Below, in pieces: positions 28,874 to 39,486 of a DNA stretch of 64,000 nt. The translations under genes and the position numbers were made by a program. Origin of the DNA: Mycobacterium sp. 3519A (lineage in GTDB: Bacteria; Actinomycetota; Actinomycetes; Mycobacteriales; Mycobacteriaceae); contig NZ_OESG01000013.1 of assembly GCF_900240945.1 (NCBI RefSeq), positions 744,001 to 808,000 on the forward strand, read 5' to 3'. Position 1 is the stretch's first letter; each line of letters opens with the position of its first letter. Below the pieces are notes generated by a model. It was not told where the DNA came from, ran no database searches, and saw only the letters and a program-made list of their open reading frames with translations.

Positions 28874-28899
28874 GTAACGCTGGAGAAGCCACTCACGAT
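28874..28899 (+). promoter_or_regulatory. possible SigD-type promoter at the sigD start
   Basis: GTAACG (28874-28879), 16 bases, then CGAT (28896-28899) matches the SigD consensus I recall (GTAACG / CGAT). The CGAT overlaps the annotated ATG, so a transcript from it would start inside the coding region. It may be coincidental or mark an internal autoregulatory start. A GGAGAAG ribosome site for the ATG lies inside the spacer. Confidence 0.35.
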
Positions 28900-29476
28900 G
28901 ACATTTTCGGGAGAACGTCTCGATGCTGTCGTTGCTGAGGCGGTGGCTGGCAACAGGGACGCGCTCCGGGAGGTGCTGGAGATCATTCGCCCGATCGTGG
29001 TGCGGTACTGCCGGGCCCGGGTTGGGGCGACCGAGCGAAGCGGTCTTTCAGCTGATGACGTCGCACAGGAGGTGTGCTTGGCCGCCATAACGGCGCTGCC
29101 GCGCTACAAGGATCAGGGACGACCGTTCCTGGCCTTCGTGTACGGCATCGCCGCGCACAAGGTAGCTGACGCTCACCGCGCGGCCGCCAGGAATCGTGCC
29201 GACCCGACGGATGCGGTGCCGGAACGTTATTCGCTGGAAGCCGGTCCCGAGCAAATGGCACTGGACTCCGAATCGGCAGCGCGGATGAACAAGCTGCTGT
29301 CCGTGCTGCCCGAGAAGCAGCGCGAAATCCTGATCCTGCGCATCGTCGTCGGCATGAGCGCCGAGGAGACCGCGGAGGCCGTCGGCTCGACGCCGGGTGC
29401 TGTCCGCGTCGCGCAGCACCGCGCGCTGGCGCGGCTCAAGAACGAGATCACGGCGACGGAGCACGGCCATGCCTGA
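28898..29476 (+). CDS. sigD: ECF sigma factor SigD
   Basis: A 192-aa sigma-70-family factor. Region 2 contains LSADDVAQEVCLAAITALPRYKDQGRPFL's core, and region 4 contains LPEKQREILILRIVVGMSAEETAEAV with VRVAQHRALARLK. It directs RNA polymerase to genes including chaperones and lipid metabolism and is linked to stationary phase and starvation. Its stop overlaps rsdA by eight bases, so the factor and its inhibitor are made together. Confidence 0.95.
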   Translation: MTFSGERLDAVVAEAVAGNRDALREVLEIIRPIVVRYCRARVGATERSGLSADDVAQEVCLAAITALPRYKDQGRPFLAFVYGIAAHKVADAHRAAARNRADPTDAVPERYSLEAGPEQMALDSESAARMNKLLSVLPEKQREILILRIVVGMSAEETAEAVGSTPGAVRVAQHRALARLKNEITATEHGHA

Positions 29477-30716
29477 CTTCGGACGCTGGAACAACGGGGG
29501 CGATCCGTCGCTCAACGAGATCAACCGCACGGACCGGTTCATCGACGCGCTGGCCAACCAGCAGCCCGTGTACTCGACCGACCCTGGTGAGGGCGAACTC
29601 GCGCACCTGCTGGCCGGTTGGCGTGACGAGATCCGCACCCCACCGCTGATGCGGCCGGTCACGCCGCGCGACGCGGCCGCCGCACTGACCCGCGCCATCG
29701 AAGCGCGCAAACGCACGCGCACGTCGTTCGCGGTGGTCGGCTCCATCGCCGCAGCCGTGCTGTGCATCGGCGGATTCGGCGCGGTCGTGGCGGGCGCCGG
29801 ACCGGGCGATGCGCTCTACGGCCTGCACACCGCGCTGTTCGGCGAACAGACCCGCACCGATCAGGTGACGCTCGCGTCGCAGCAACTGGCGGAGGTGCAG
29901 CAGCTGATCGACCAAGGGCAGTGGCAGGCCGCCCAGGACAAGCTGCAGGCGGTCACGACCACCGTCGCGACGGTCGATGACGTCGAGCAGAAGCAGGAAC
30001 TGGTGTCGCAGTGGCAGCAGCTGACGGTCAAGGTCGACGCGAAGGACGCCAACGCGACGCTGCCGCCCGGGGAGCCGCCGCCACCGATGCCCGAGCCGGT
30101 CGTCGTCGCGCCGGACTCCGGTACGTCGACCTCGACGTCGTCTGAGACCGACGGCGCGACGTCATCTCCGTCGTCGTCGTCGGAGACCAGCACGTCGACC
30201 TCGCCTTCGGAGACGACACCGTCGAGCGCCACGTCGACGAGTTCTGCGACGCCGAGTTCGCCGACGGCCGAGCCGCCCCCGCCGAGCGGCACGCCGACGA
30301 CCACCACGCCGCAGCCGCCGACGAATACGAGCACCGAGACCACGACGACGCACGCGGTCACGACGACCACCACCACGACGCAGCAGTTGCCGCCGGTCGC
30401 GGGTCCGCCCGCGGGCGGCGGCGAGGCGCCGAGTGTGGTGGGTGACGCGCCCGCGGCGGGCACCGGTGTCCCGCCCGCAGGCGGCGGTGCGCCCGTTGGC
30501 GGGAGTGCGCAAGTCGCGACGCCGCCGACGACCGTGCCGCAGGAGGTGCCGCGTCAGCAGGCGCCGGAGCCCAAGGCCCCGGAGCCCAAGGCCCCGGAGC
30601 CCAAGGCGCCTGAGCCTGAGCCTGCGACTAAGCCTGCGCCGGAGGTGACCGCGCCGGTCACGACCACGCTGGAGATGCCGCAGCCGAAGAAGCGCAACGG
30701 CGGCGGCGGGGAGTAG
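29469..30716 (+). CDS. rsdA: anti-sigma-D factor RsdA
   Basis: A 415-aa membrane protein. The cytoplasmic N-terminus (FGRWNNGGDPSLNEINRTDRF) is the SigD-binding part. One membrane helix lies near residues 77-105 (SFAVVGSIAAAVLCIGGFGA). A long extracytoplasmic Ser/Thr/Pro/Glu-rich tail follows, with three PEPKA repeats near the end. In M. tuberculosis, regulated proteolysis of RsdA by Clp releases SigD. The low-complexity tail is longer than the functional core and probably spans or touches the cell wall. Confidence 0.93.
   Translation: MPDFGRWNNGGDPSLNEINRTDRFIDALANQQPVYSTDPGEGELAHLLAGWRDEIRTPPLMRPVTPRDAAAALTRAIEARKRTRTSFAVVGSIAAAVLCIGGFGAVVAGAGPGDALYGLHTALFGEQTRTDQVTLASQQLAEVQQLIDQGQWQAAQDKLQAVTTTVATVDDVEQKQELVSQWQQLTVKVDAKDANATLPPGEPPPPMPEPVVVAPDSGTSTSTSSETDGATSSPSSSSETSTSTSPSETTPSSATSTSSATPSSPTAEPPPPSGTPTTTTPQPPTNTSTETTTTHAVTTTTTTTQQLPPVAGPPAGGGEAPSVVGDAPAAGTGVPPAGGGAPVGGSAQVATPPTTVPQEVPRQQAPEPKAPEPKAPEPKAPEPEPATKPAPEVTAPVTTTLEMPQPKKRNGGGGE
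30564..30608 (+). repeat. 15-base tandem repeat in rsdA
   Basis: Three consecutive copies of CCGGAGCCCAAGGCC, the last ending in G, encode PEPKA x3 in the RsdA tail. In-frame units of this kind can expand or shrink by slippage without breaking the frame. Confidence 0.9.
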
Positions 30717-30724
30717 TTAAGCCC

Positions 30725-31129
30725 TCAGCGATAACCTTCGGTGTCCGACGTCGCCTCGTTGAGCGACGCGTCGGCGTAGCCGCGGCAGTAATCCCAGGTC
30801 ACGTAGGCGTCGGGTTCGGGGTCGTAGGCCGGCTCGTGCGGCCGCACAGTGCCATCGACCAGCAGCTGCAACAGGTTGGCGCGCAGCATGTCCCAGTCGT
30901 GGTAGTGATCCTGCTGGCATTCGTCGCAGCACACGACGAGACCGCGAATCCCCTTGTGCGCCAACAGCGCCTCGTAGACAGCCAGGTCGGCGAGATCCGC
31001 CTCGACCGCGGTCCGCTCCTGCGGGTCCAGGGGCTGGCCGGGCTCGAGCGCATCAAGCGCCGCCGAAGGGTCGCACGGGTCATCGGCGAACGGATCGGGC
31101 GGCAAACCCGGTGGCAGGTGATCACGCAC
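30725..31129 (-). CDS. DUF5319 protein (Rv3412-like)
   Basis: A 134-aa acidic protein starting MRDHLPPGLPPDPFADDP. A cluster VVCCDECQQDHYHDWDML contains three cysteines and two histidines that could bind zinc. It is conserved in actinobacteria beside guaB2, with no assigned function. It converges with rsdA (eight bases between) and diverges from guaB2. Confidence 0.9.
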   Translation of the reverse strand: MRDHLPPGLPPDPFADDPCDPSAALDALEPGQPLDPQERTAVEADLADLAVYEALLAHKGIRGLVVCCDECQQDHYHDWDMLRANLLQLLVDGTVRPHEPAYDPEPDAYVTWDYCRGYADASLNEATSDTEGYR

Positions 31130-31243
31130 GAGTCCACACTACGCAGCGGCACTGGCATCGCGCCAGCCGTTGGCAACGTCGTCAGGTGCGTGTCCGCCAG
31201 GCAGCGTGGGGCCGAAGCGGTGTCGTGAATGCCGATAAGATGA

Positions 31244-32818
<1,575 letters not shown>

Positions 32819-32834
32819 CAAGGGGAGCCCCACC

Positions 32835-33971
32835 GTGCGCGACATGGTTGAAATCGGCATGGGCAGAACCGCCCGCCGCACCTACGAACTCGACGACATC
32901 AACATCGTTCCGTCCCGGCGGACACGGTCCAGTCAGGACGTGTCGACGGCCTGGCAGTTGGACGCATACCGATTCGAGATCCCGGTGATGTCGCATCCGA
33001 CCGACGCGTTGGTGTCGGTCGAATTCGCCATCGAACTGGGGCGGTGCGGTGGCCTCGGCGTGCTCAACGGCGAGGGGCTGATCGGTCGGCACGCCGACGT
33101 CGAAGAGAAGATCGCGCAGGTGCTCGAGGCCGCCGAGAAGGAGCCCGAACCCTCGGCCGCGATTCGGCTGTTGCAGCAATTGCATTCTGCGCCACTGGAT
33201 CCCGATCTGCTGGGTGCTGCGGTGGCGCGCATCCGCGAGGCGGGCGTGACCACGGCCGTTCGGGTCAGCCCGCAGAACGCGCAGTCGCTGACGCCGGCGT
33301 TGGTGGCGGCGGGCATCGACCTGTTGGTCATCCAGGGCACCATCATCTCGGCTGAGCGCGTCGCGCAGGACGGTGAGCCGCTCAACCTGAAGACCTTCAT
33401 CTCCGAGTTGGACATACCGGTGGTCGCGGGCGGTGTGCTCGACCACCGCACCGCGCTGCACCTGATGCGCACCGGCGCGGCGGGCGTCATCGTCGGCTAT
33501 GGGTCGACGTCCGGGGTGACGACCACCGACGAGGTGCTGGGCATCAGCGTGCCGATGGCGACGGCCATCGCCGACGCGGCCGCCGCCCGCCGCGAATACC
33601 TCGACGAGACCGGCGGCCGCTACGTGCATGTGCTGGCCGACGGGGACATCCACACGTCCGGTGATCTGGCCAAGGCCATCGCCTGCGGCGCGGACGCGGT
33701 GGTGCTTGGCACGCCGCTGTCGACGGCCGCCGAAGCGCTCGGCGGCGGCTGGTTCTGGCCTGCCGCGGCGGCCCACCCGTCGCTGCCCCGCGGCGCGCTG
33801 CTGCAGGTGGCGATCGGTGAGCGGGCGCCGCTGGAGCAGGTGCTCAACGGCCCGTCCGACGATCCGTTCGGCTCGCTCAACCTGGTCGGCGGGCTGCGCC
33901 GGTCGATGGCCAAGGCCGGATATTGCGACCTCAAGGAGTTTCAGAAGGTCGGCCTGACGGTCGGCAGCTGA
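32835..33971 (+). CDS. guaB3: IMP dehydrogenase-family paralogue GuaB3
   Basis: A 378-aa IMPDH/GMP-reductase-family barrel without CBS domains. It opens MVEIGMGRTARRTYELDD after a short GTG-started extension, with AGGGGA nine bases before the GTG. The cysteine loop of true IMPDH (SICTT) is not seen. GuaB3 is conserved beside guaB2 in actinobacteria. Its activity is less settled than that of GuaB2; a GMP-reductase role has been reported for relatives. Confidence 0.94.
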   Translation: MRDMVEIGMGRTARRTYELDDINIVPSRRTRSSQDVSTAWQLDAYRFEIPVMSHPTDALVSVEFAIELGRCGGLGVLNGEGLIGRHADVEEKIAQVLEAAEKEPEPSAAIRLLQQLHSAPLDPDLLGAAVARIREAGVTTAVRVSPQNAQSLTPALVAAGIDLLVIQGTIISAERVAQDGEPLNLKTFISELDIPVVAGGVLDHRTALHLMRTGAAGVIVGYGSTSGVTTTDEVLGISVPMATAIADAAAARREYLDETGGRYVHVLADGDIHTSGDLAKAIACGADAVVLGTPLSTAAEALGGGWFWPAAAAHPSLPRGALLQVAIGERAPLEQVLNGPSDDPFGSLNLVGGLRRSMAKAGYCDLKEFQKVGLTVGS

Positions 33972-33980
33972 CCTCTTCCG

Positions 33981-34038
33981 CGAGCAGACATAGAAACGTG
34001 TAATCAGCGCCGGTTTCGTACGTTTCTGTGTCTGCTCG
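33981..34038. repeat. long imperfect inverted repeat after guaB3
   Basis: CGAGCAGACATAGAAACGT (33981-33999) faces ACGTTTCTGTGTCTGCTCG (34020-34038), 19-base arms with one G-T wobble, around a 20-base loop. It begins ten bases past the guaB3 stop. There is no U-tract, so it is not a classical terminator. It may be an RNA hairpin or an interspersed mobile repeat. Confidence 0.85.
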
Positions 34039-34111
34039 CCGAGAAACCGCGCTTTACAAATTAGGCCCCCCTGTCTAGAACTAGGCGAGCGCTAAGTCCA
34101 TACTGGGGAGC

Positions 34112-35845
34112 ATGAAACCTGACTATGACGTTCTGATCATTGGTTCGGGGTTCGGGGGGAGTGTCACCGCGCTACGCCTGACAGAAAAGGGCTATCGCGT
34201 CGGGGTGCTCGAAGCGGGCCGCCGGTTCAACGACGAAGACTTCGCCAAGACCTCGTGGAACCTGCGGAAGTTCCTGTGGGCGCCGAAGCTCGGCATGTAC
34301 GGCATCCAGCGGATCCACCTGTTGCGCAACGTCATGATCCTGGCGGGCGCGGGCGTCGGCGGCGGATCGCTGAACTACGCCAACACCTTGTACGTGCCGC
34401 CGGAGCCGTTCTTCAACGATCCCCAGTGGAAGAACATCACCGACTGGCGCGCAGAGTTGATGCCGCACTACGACCAGGCTCAGCGCATGCTCGGCGTGGT
34501 GGAGAACCCGACGTTCACCGACGCCGACCGCGTCATGAAAGAGGTCGCCGACGACATGGGCGTCGGCGACACGTTCGTGCCGACGCCCGTCGGGGTGTTC
34601 TTCGGCCCTGACGGGCAGAAGACGCCAGGCAAGACAGTCCCCGATCCGTACTTCGGCGGCGCAGGCCCGGCGCGCACCGGCTGCATCGAATGCGGCGAGT
34701 GCATGACCGGGTGTCGGCACAACGCCAAGAACACGTTGGTGAAGAATTACCTGGGTCTGGCGGAAAGAGCTGGGGCAGAAGTCATTCCGCTGACGACCGT
34801 CACCGGATTCGAGCAGTCCTCCGACGGATTGTGGCAGGTGCGTACCGCCCGAACGGGCTTGCTGCCTCGTAAGCGGCGCACGTACACCGCCACGCATGTG
34901 GTGCTGGCCGCCGGGACGTACGGCACGCAGAAGTTGCTGTTCAAGATGCGCGACAAGGGCAAGCTGCCGAGGCTGTCCGACAAGCTCGGCGTGCTGACGC
35001 GGACCAACTCGGAGTCGATCGTCGGCGCGGGCCGGTTCACCGTCGCACCCGACTTGGACCTCACGCACGGCGTCGCGATCACCTCGTCGATCCATCCCAC
35101 GTCGGACACGCACGTCGAACCGGTGCGGTACGGCAAGGGCTCAAATGCCATGGGACTGCTGCAAACCCTGATGACCGACGGGGACGGACCGGAGGGCTCA
35201 GACGTGCCGCGCTGGAAGCAGTTCTTCCAGCAGGCCGGTGAGGATCCGCGCGGCATGCTGCGGTTGCTCAACCCGCGACGCTGGAGCGAGCGGACGATGA
35301 TCGCACTGGTGATGCAGCACCTCGACAACTCCATCACCACTTTCACTCGGCGCACGAAGTTCGGCTTCCGCCGACTCGACAGCAGGCAGGGCCACGGTCA
35401 GCCGAATCCGTCGTGGATCCCGGCTGGCAACGAAGTGACCCGCCGGATCGCTGAGAAGATCGACGGGGTTGCGGGCGGCACGTGGGGTGAGTTGTTCAAC
35501 ATCCCGCTCACCGCCCACTTCCTCGGCGGGGCCGCGATCGGCGACACCCCGCAGACCGGCGTCATCGATCCGTATCAGCGGGTGTATGGATACCCGACCC
35601 TGTCGGTGCACGACGGGGCCGCTGTGTCGGCGAATCTCGGTGTGAATCCGTCTCTTTCGATCACCGCGCAGGCCGAGCGGGCGGCGTCGCTGTGGCCGAA
35701 CAAGGGCGAGGCGGACCAGCGTCCGGAACAGGGCCAACCGTACAAGCGGCTGGCGCCGATCCCGCCGGAGCATCCGGTGGTGCCCGCCGACGCACCGGCG
35801 GCGCTGCGACGGTTGCCGATCCAGCCGGTCAGTTCAGCGGGCTGA
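34112..35845 (+). CDS. choD: GMC-family cholesterol oxidase
   Basis: A 577-aa flavoprotein resembling ChoD (Rv3409c). The FAD-binding Rossmann motif is LIIGSGFGGSVTALRL (residues 8-23), with AGAGVGGGSLNYANTL further on. A cysteine-rich stretch TGCIECGECMTGCRHN (about 190-205) resembles an iron-sulfur-type motif of the mycobacterial branch. The C-terminal flavin segment is NPSLSITAQAERAA. Family members oxidise 3-beta-hydroxysterols, though sterol activity of this branch is debated. No signal peptide is obvious. Confidence 0.93.
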   Translation: MKPDYDVLIIGSGFGGSVTALRLTEKGYRVGVLEAGRRFNDEDFAKTSWNLRKFLWAPKLGMYGIQRIHLLRNVMILAGAGVGGGSLNYANTLYVPPEPFFNDPQWKNITDWRAELMPHYDQAQRMLGVVENPTFTDADRVMKEVADDMGVGDTFVPTPVGVFFGPDGQKTPGKTVPDPYFGGAGPARTGCIECGECMTGCRHNAKNTLVKNYLGLAERAGAEVIPLTTVTGFEQSSDGLWQVRTARTGLLPRKRRTYTATHVVLAAGTYGTQKLLFKMRDKGKLPRLSDKLGVLTRTNSESIVGAGRFTVAPDLDLTHGVAITSSIHPTSDTHVEPVRYGKGSNAMGLLQTLMTDGDGPEGSDVPRWKQFFQQAGEDPRGMLRLLNPRRWSERTMIALVMQHLDNSITTFTRRTKFGFRRLDSRQGHGQPNPSWIPAGNEVTRRIAEKIDGVAGGTWGELFNIPLTAHFLGGAAIGDTPQTGVIDPYQRVYGYPTLSVHDGAAVSANLGVNPSLSITAQAERAASLWPNKGEADQRPEQGQPYKRLAPIPPEHPVVPADAPAALRRLPIQPVSSAG

Positions 35846-35906
35846 CAGCAAGCTCTACGTAAAGCCGCACCGGTGATTCTGGTGGCAGTCACCTGGGCGC
35901 AGGTAT

Positions 35907-35950
35907 GAATCTCGCTGTCTTGTCGTGAGTTTGCGAGGAAAGCGAGATTC
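35907..35950. terminator. inverted repeat after choD
   Basis: GAATCTCGCT (35907-35916) and AGCGAGATTC (35941-35950) are perfect 10-base arms around 24 bases. It lies between choD and the next small gene. No T-run follows, so a termination role is only suggested. It ends two bases before the TTG start at 35953 and could also mask that start. Confidence 0.5.
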
Positions 35951-35952
35951 CG

Positions 35953-36366
35953 TTGTCGTTGACCACTGCCCACATCCGTAAGCGGGCATCCTTTTCCGTC
36001 GGTGTCGCCGCCGTCGCGGTCGGCATGCTGTCGGTTGCGTGTAGCTCCCACGGGACGCCCGCGCCGACATCGACGACCTCGACGACGACAACGACGTCCT
36101 CGGCCAGCCACCACGACAAGCACGAGCAGTCCGGCGGCTCGTCGAACAGCGGCGGCGGCGGTGGGGGAGCGGCGCCCGTTCAGACGGAGACGGAGACCGT
36201 GGCGCCCAGCACGGTGACCAACACCGAGACGGACGTGCAGACGACGGTGCAGACGTCGGTGGCCACCCAAACCCAAACGGTGACAGCCACTCCGACGTGG
36301 CAGCAGCACGAGCAGAACGGCCGCAACGACAATCGCGACCAGTTCGGATCCCGGCAGCAGCATTGA
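35953..36366 (+). CDS. small Thr/Gly/His-rich lipoprotein
   Basis: A 137-aa protein with a lipoprotein signal ending MLSVAC (Cys near residue 30). The rest is low complexity: a Thr/Ser run, a HHDKHEQ patch, a glycine run and Thr/Gln-rich repeats (TETETVAPSTVTNTETDVQT), ending in a hydrophilic QQH tail. No family is recognised. The start is uncertain (TTG at 35953 or 35959, weak ribosome site). Confidence 0.65.
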   Translation: MSLTTAHIRKRASFSVGVAAVAVGMLSVACSSHGTPAPTSTTSTTTTTSSASHHDKHEQSGGSSNSGGGGGGAAPVQTETETVAPSTVTNTETDVQTTVQTSVATQTQTVTATPTWQQHEQNGRNDNRDQFGSRQQH

Positions 36367-36423
36367 TGTCACTACCCGCGAGGTAATCGACACGGGGCCG
36401 ATCGGGCGGTCAGCATTTCGGAC

Positions 36424-37236
36424 ATGCCGAGAATGCTGACCGCCGACCGCGCCGAGTGCTTCTACACCGATCAGGGGGACGGGCCTTGCGTCGTCTTCAC
36501 CCACTCCTGGGCGCTGAACTCTGACCAGTGGACCTATCTCGTCGCGGCTCTGCTCGACGCGGGGCACCGTTGCGTCACCTTTGACCGACGCGGTCACGGC
36601 CGATCCGACCGGCATGGCGGCGGTTGGAGCATGGACCTGCTCGCCGACGATCTCGCGCAACTCATCGAACATCTCGACCTCAAAGATGTGACGCTCGTGG
36701 GACATTCGATGGGCTGCAGCGAAATCGTCCGGTACGTCACGCGGCACGGCGACAGCCGGATCTCGGGTGCGGTGTTCCTCGCGCCGATCCTGCCGCTGCT
36801 GGTGAAGACCGCAGACAACCCCGACGGCGTCGACAACTCCCACCTCGAGGCGTCGCTGGACCTGCTTCGCCGCGACGTGCCGCAGTGGTGTGCGGACAAC
36901 GCGCCCCCTTATTTCGGTGTGAATCCCGGCGTTTCGGCGGGGATGACCGAATGGACCACCAGGCAGATCATCGACACCCCGGTCAAGACGCTGGTCGACA
37001 CGCTGAGGTTGGGCGCCGAGACCGATTTCCGTGCCGAGTTGCCGCCGTTCGACGTGCCCACGCTGATCATCCACGGCGATGCCGACGCCTCCGCGCCGAT
37101 CGAGATCACCGGCCGCAAGACCGCTGCGTTGCTGCCCGACGCGGCGCTGATCGAACTGCCAGGGGTGGGCCACGGCCTGTACGTCACGCATGCGTCTCTG
37201 ATCGCCGAAGAGGTCGCCAAGGTCGCCGTGTCGTGA
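36424..37236 (+). CDS. alpha/beta hydrolase, non-heme haloperoxidase-like
   Basis: A 270-aa hydrolase with a complete triad: FTHSWALNSDQW oxyanion region, FDRRGHGRS, the elbow TLVGHSMGCSE, an acid in IIHGDADASAP and the His in GVGHGLYVTH. The pattern resembles the non-heme haloperoxidase/arylesterase group. The substrate is unknown. An internal ATG (MLTADRAE) three codons in is an alternative start. It precedes the phoU-like gene by 36 bases. Confidence 0.9.
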   Translation: MPRMLTADRAECFYTDQGDGPCVVFTHSWALNSDQWTYLVAALLDAGHRCVTFDRRGHGRSDRHGGGWSMDLLADDLAQLIEHLDLKDVTLVGHSMGCSEIVRYVTRHGDSRISGAVFLAPILPLLVKTADNPDGVDNSHLEASLDLLRRDVPQWCADNAPPYFGVNPGVSAGMTEWTTRQIIDTPVKTLVDTLRLGAETDFRAELPPFDVPTLIIHGDADASAPIEITGRKTAALLPDAALIELPGVGHGLYVTHASLIAEEVAKVAVS

Positions 37237-37272
37237 GTTTGCAGACCGGGTGTGCGGGGTACCTGCGACCAC

Positions 37273-37932
37273 ATGCGGACGATGTACCACGAGGAACTGT
37301 CCGCCTTGTGCAGCCGGGTCGCCGACATGTGCGGGCTCGCCGCCGACGCGATGGAACGCGCGACGCAGGCGTTGCTCGGCGCTGACCTGTCGGTCGCCGA
37401 GCAGGTGATCGCCGACCATGAACGCATCGTCGCGCTCAGCAGGCAGACCGAGGCGTCCGCGCTCAAACTGCTCGCGTTGCAGCAACCGGTCGCCGGCGAC
37501 TTGAGAAGCATCCTGACCGCGATACACGTCGGGGCGGACACCGAGCGGATGGGCGCGCTGGCGGTGCACGTCGCGAGCATCTCGCGGCTGCGTCATCCCG
37601 AATGCGCGCTACCCGACGAGGTGCGGGCAAGTTTCGCCGAAATGGGCTCGCGGGCAGTCAATTTGGCGCGCACGGCCAAGGAGGTGCTCGAGTCGCGGGA
37701 TCCGGCCGTTGCCGCCACCCTGCGCGCGGACGACGATGCCGTCGACGCCGCGCACCGGCACCTGTTCACCCTGTTGATCGATCGCAAGTGGCAGGACGGG
37801 GTCTGCTCCGCTGTCGACGTCGCGCTGCTCGGCAGGTACTACGAACGGTTCGCCGACCACGCGGTGGAGATCGGTAAGCGGGTGATCTTCGAGGCGACCG
37901 GCGGCCTGCCGGACCACAAGAAGATGGCCTAG
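37273..37932 (+). CDS. phoY: PhoU-family phosphate signalling regulator
   Basis: A 219-aa all-helical protein of two PhoU repeats. It starts [20 protein letters not shown], with the paired repeat-end motifs [17 protein letters not shown] and [20 protein letters not shown] that bind metal clusters. PhoY proteins restrain the SenX3-RegX3 phosphate response and affect persistence in mycobacteria. No pst transporter is adjacent, as is common for phoY copies. It overlaps the convergent dedA gene by four bases. Confidence 0.93.
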   Translation: MRTMYHEELSALCSRVADMCGLAADAMERATQALLGADLSVAEQVIADHERIVALSRQTEASALKLLALQQPVAGDLRSILTAIHVGADTERMGALAVHVASISRLRHPECALPDEVRASFAEMGSRAVNLARTAKEVLESRDPAVAATLRADDDAVDAAHRHLFTLLIDRKWQDGVCSAVDVALLGRYYERFADHAVEIGKRVIFEATGGLPDHKKMA

Positions 37933-38582
37933 TGCCGCCGCAGCGACTCCCAGTCGTGTTTGTCCTCCAGATGGGCGATCGCCTTGGCGGTGCGCTCGCG
38001 TAGCAGCAGCGTCATGCCGATGCCGACGAGCACCGCGACCACCAGCGCGATCCACGAGAACCGCGACAGCCACTTCTCGGCGGCCAGGCCCAGGTAGTAC
38101 ACCACCGCGGTGGTGCCCCCGGCCCAGAACAGCGCGCCGGTGGCGTTGGCGGCCAAAAACCGCGGATAGCGCATCTTCAACGCGCCCGCCAGCGGGCCAG
38201 CCAGGATGCGCAACAGCGCGATGAACCGCCCGAAGAACACCGCCCACACCCCCCACCGGTGAAACAGCTGCTTGGCGAGGGCGACGTGACCCGTGCCGAA
38301 ATGTTTCGGGAAACGGTTGCCCAACCGTTCGAACAGCGACATGCCGTAGCGGTGGCCGATCGAGTAGCCGATGGTGTCCCCGACGACCGCGCCGATCGTG
38401 GCCGCCGCGCCCACCGCGACCGGGCTGATGTCCAGGGTGTGGCGCGACGCCAGCAGCGCGGCGCTGACGAGCACGATCTCTCCCGGCAGCGGGATGCCGA
38501 GGCTCTCGATGCCGATGACGGCACCGACGAGGAGATAGATGGCAATCGGCGGGACCGTCTGCAGAATCGCGTCCACGTTCAC
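37929..38582 (-). CDS. DedA-family membrane protein
   Basis: A 217-aa protein with several membrane helices and the DedA (SNARE-associated) signature: [22 protein letters not shown] near the N-terminus, [14 protein letters not shown], and [22 protein letters not shown]. The family includes lipid-carrier (undecaprenyl phosphate) translocases and membrane-homeostasis proteins. The C-terminus is short and charged. It shares four bases with phoY and precedes the deacetylase operon end by 31 bases. Confidence 0.92.
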   Translation of the reverse strand: MNVDAILQTVPPIAIYLLVGAVIGIESLGIPLPGEIVLVSAALLASRHTLDISPVAVGAAATIGAVVGDTIGYSIGHRYGMSLFERLGNRFPKHFGTGHVALAKQLFHRWGVWAVFFGRFIALLRILAGPLAGALKMRYPRFLAANATGALFWAGGTTAVVYYLGLAAEKWLSRFSWIALVVAVLVGIGMTLLLRERTAKAIAHLEDKHDWESLRRH

Positions 38583-38613
38583 GCCGCTAAGAATGCCCTA
38601 TCTCGGGCCGGTG

Positions 38614-39486
38614 CTAGAAGTCCCGTTCGTCAGGTTTGTCGACACTGCGCGGGGTCAGGCCGAGACTGCGGACGTGCGCAGCGATTTGGTCCAGGCTGGC
38701 GACCCAGACGTCGTCGTGGGAGCACACGTAGGAGATCAGGCCCTCCAGCGCCTTCGCCCGCGACGGGCGCCCCGACAGGAACGGATGATTCGTCAGCACG
38801 AAGCAGGCGCCGGCCTCCCGTACCGCATCGAACTCCAGCTTCCACATCTCGACGGCCTTGACCGGACTCTCGATCAAACCCGATCCGGAGAAGTCCGGCA
38901 CATAGCAGTACTGTTCCCAGTCGTCGAGCGCCCACTGAATCGGGATCTCGACCAACGGGCCGCCGCCGTCGACGGCGAGCTCATAGGGGTGGTCGGTGTC
39001 CATCAGGCTGCTGTCGTAGGTGAATCCCCTGTCCCGCAGCAACTTCGGTGAATGCCAGTTCAGCTCCCACATCGGCGCGCGGTAACCGGTGGGCCGCACA
39101 CCTGCGACGGTGTCCAGCGCCTCGAGGCCGCGGTCCAGGATCGCCGCCTCCTGCTCCTCCGTCAGCCCGAACATCGCTTCGTGCAGATAGCCGTGGTGGG
39201 CGACCTCATGGCCAGCGCCCACGATCGCCTTGATCACCTCCGGGTAGCGCAGCGCGGTGTAGCCCGGCACGAAAAAGGTTGATGTGACACTGTTTCTGGC
39301 GAGGATGTCGAGCAGCCGCGGCACACCGGTGAGCGGCCCGTACGCCTGGTGACTGATCGCCGACATCCTGGCGGCATGCGTGGTGGACACCCCGAGCATG
39401 GCCGATTCAGCGTCGACGTCGAAGCTGAACGACACCGCGCAGCGCGCACCGTTGGGCCACGCGATCGGCGTCGCCGGGACGCTCAT
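38614..39486 (-). CDS. polysaccharide deacetylase-family (CE4) protein
   Basis: A 290-aa NodB-fold protein. The metal aspartates are in [10 protein letters not shown] and the two histidines in [13 protein letters not shown], with [10 protein letters not shown] before them and [11 protein letters not shown] after. It lacks a signal peptide, so it probably acts in the cytoplasm, as do PuuE-type allantoinases and other small-molecule amidohydrolases of this fold. Its position after a ureohydrolase gene (four-base overlap) suggests a nitrogen-compound substrate rather than cell-wall glycan. Confidence 0.88.
   Translation of the reverse strand: MSVPATPIAWPNGARCAVSFSFDVDAESAMLGVSTTHAARMSAISHQAYGPLTGVPRLLDILARNSVTSTFFVPGYTALRYPEVIKAIVGAGHEVAHHGYLHEAMFGLTEEQEAAILDRGLEALDTVAGVRPTGYRAPMWELNWHSPKLLRDRGFTYDSSLMDTDHPYELAVDGGGPLVEIPIQWALDDWEQYCYVPDFSGSGLIESPVKAVEMWKLEFDAVREAGACFVLTNHPFLSGRPSRAKALEGLISYVCSHDDVWVASLDQIAAHVRSLGLTPRSVDKPDERDF

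Noticed and set aside
30100..30710. Low-complexity Thr/Ser/Pro region as a PE/PPE-type or separate protein
   Set aside because: It is continuous and in frame with the RsdA anti-sigma domain and its membrane helix, and no PE or PPE motif is present.
35923..37244. TCGTGAGTTTGC repeated after choD and after the hydrolase
   Set aside because: The shared word is about 14 bases; several 14-base matches are expected by chance in 64 kb.
35575..37596. Long minus-strand open frame of 673 codons
   Set aside because: It lies opposite the end of choD, the lipoprotein, a hydrolase and phoY, all with clear family motifs. Its translation is low-complexity and typical of antisense frames in high-GC DNA.
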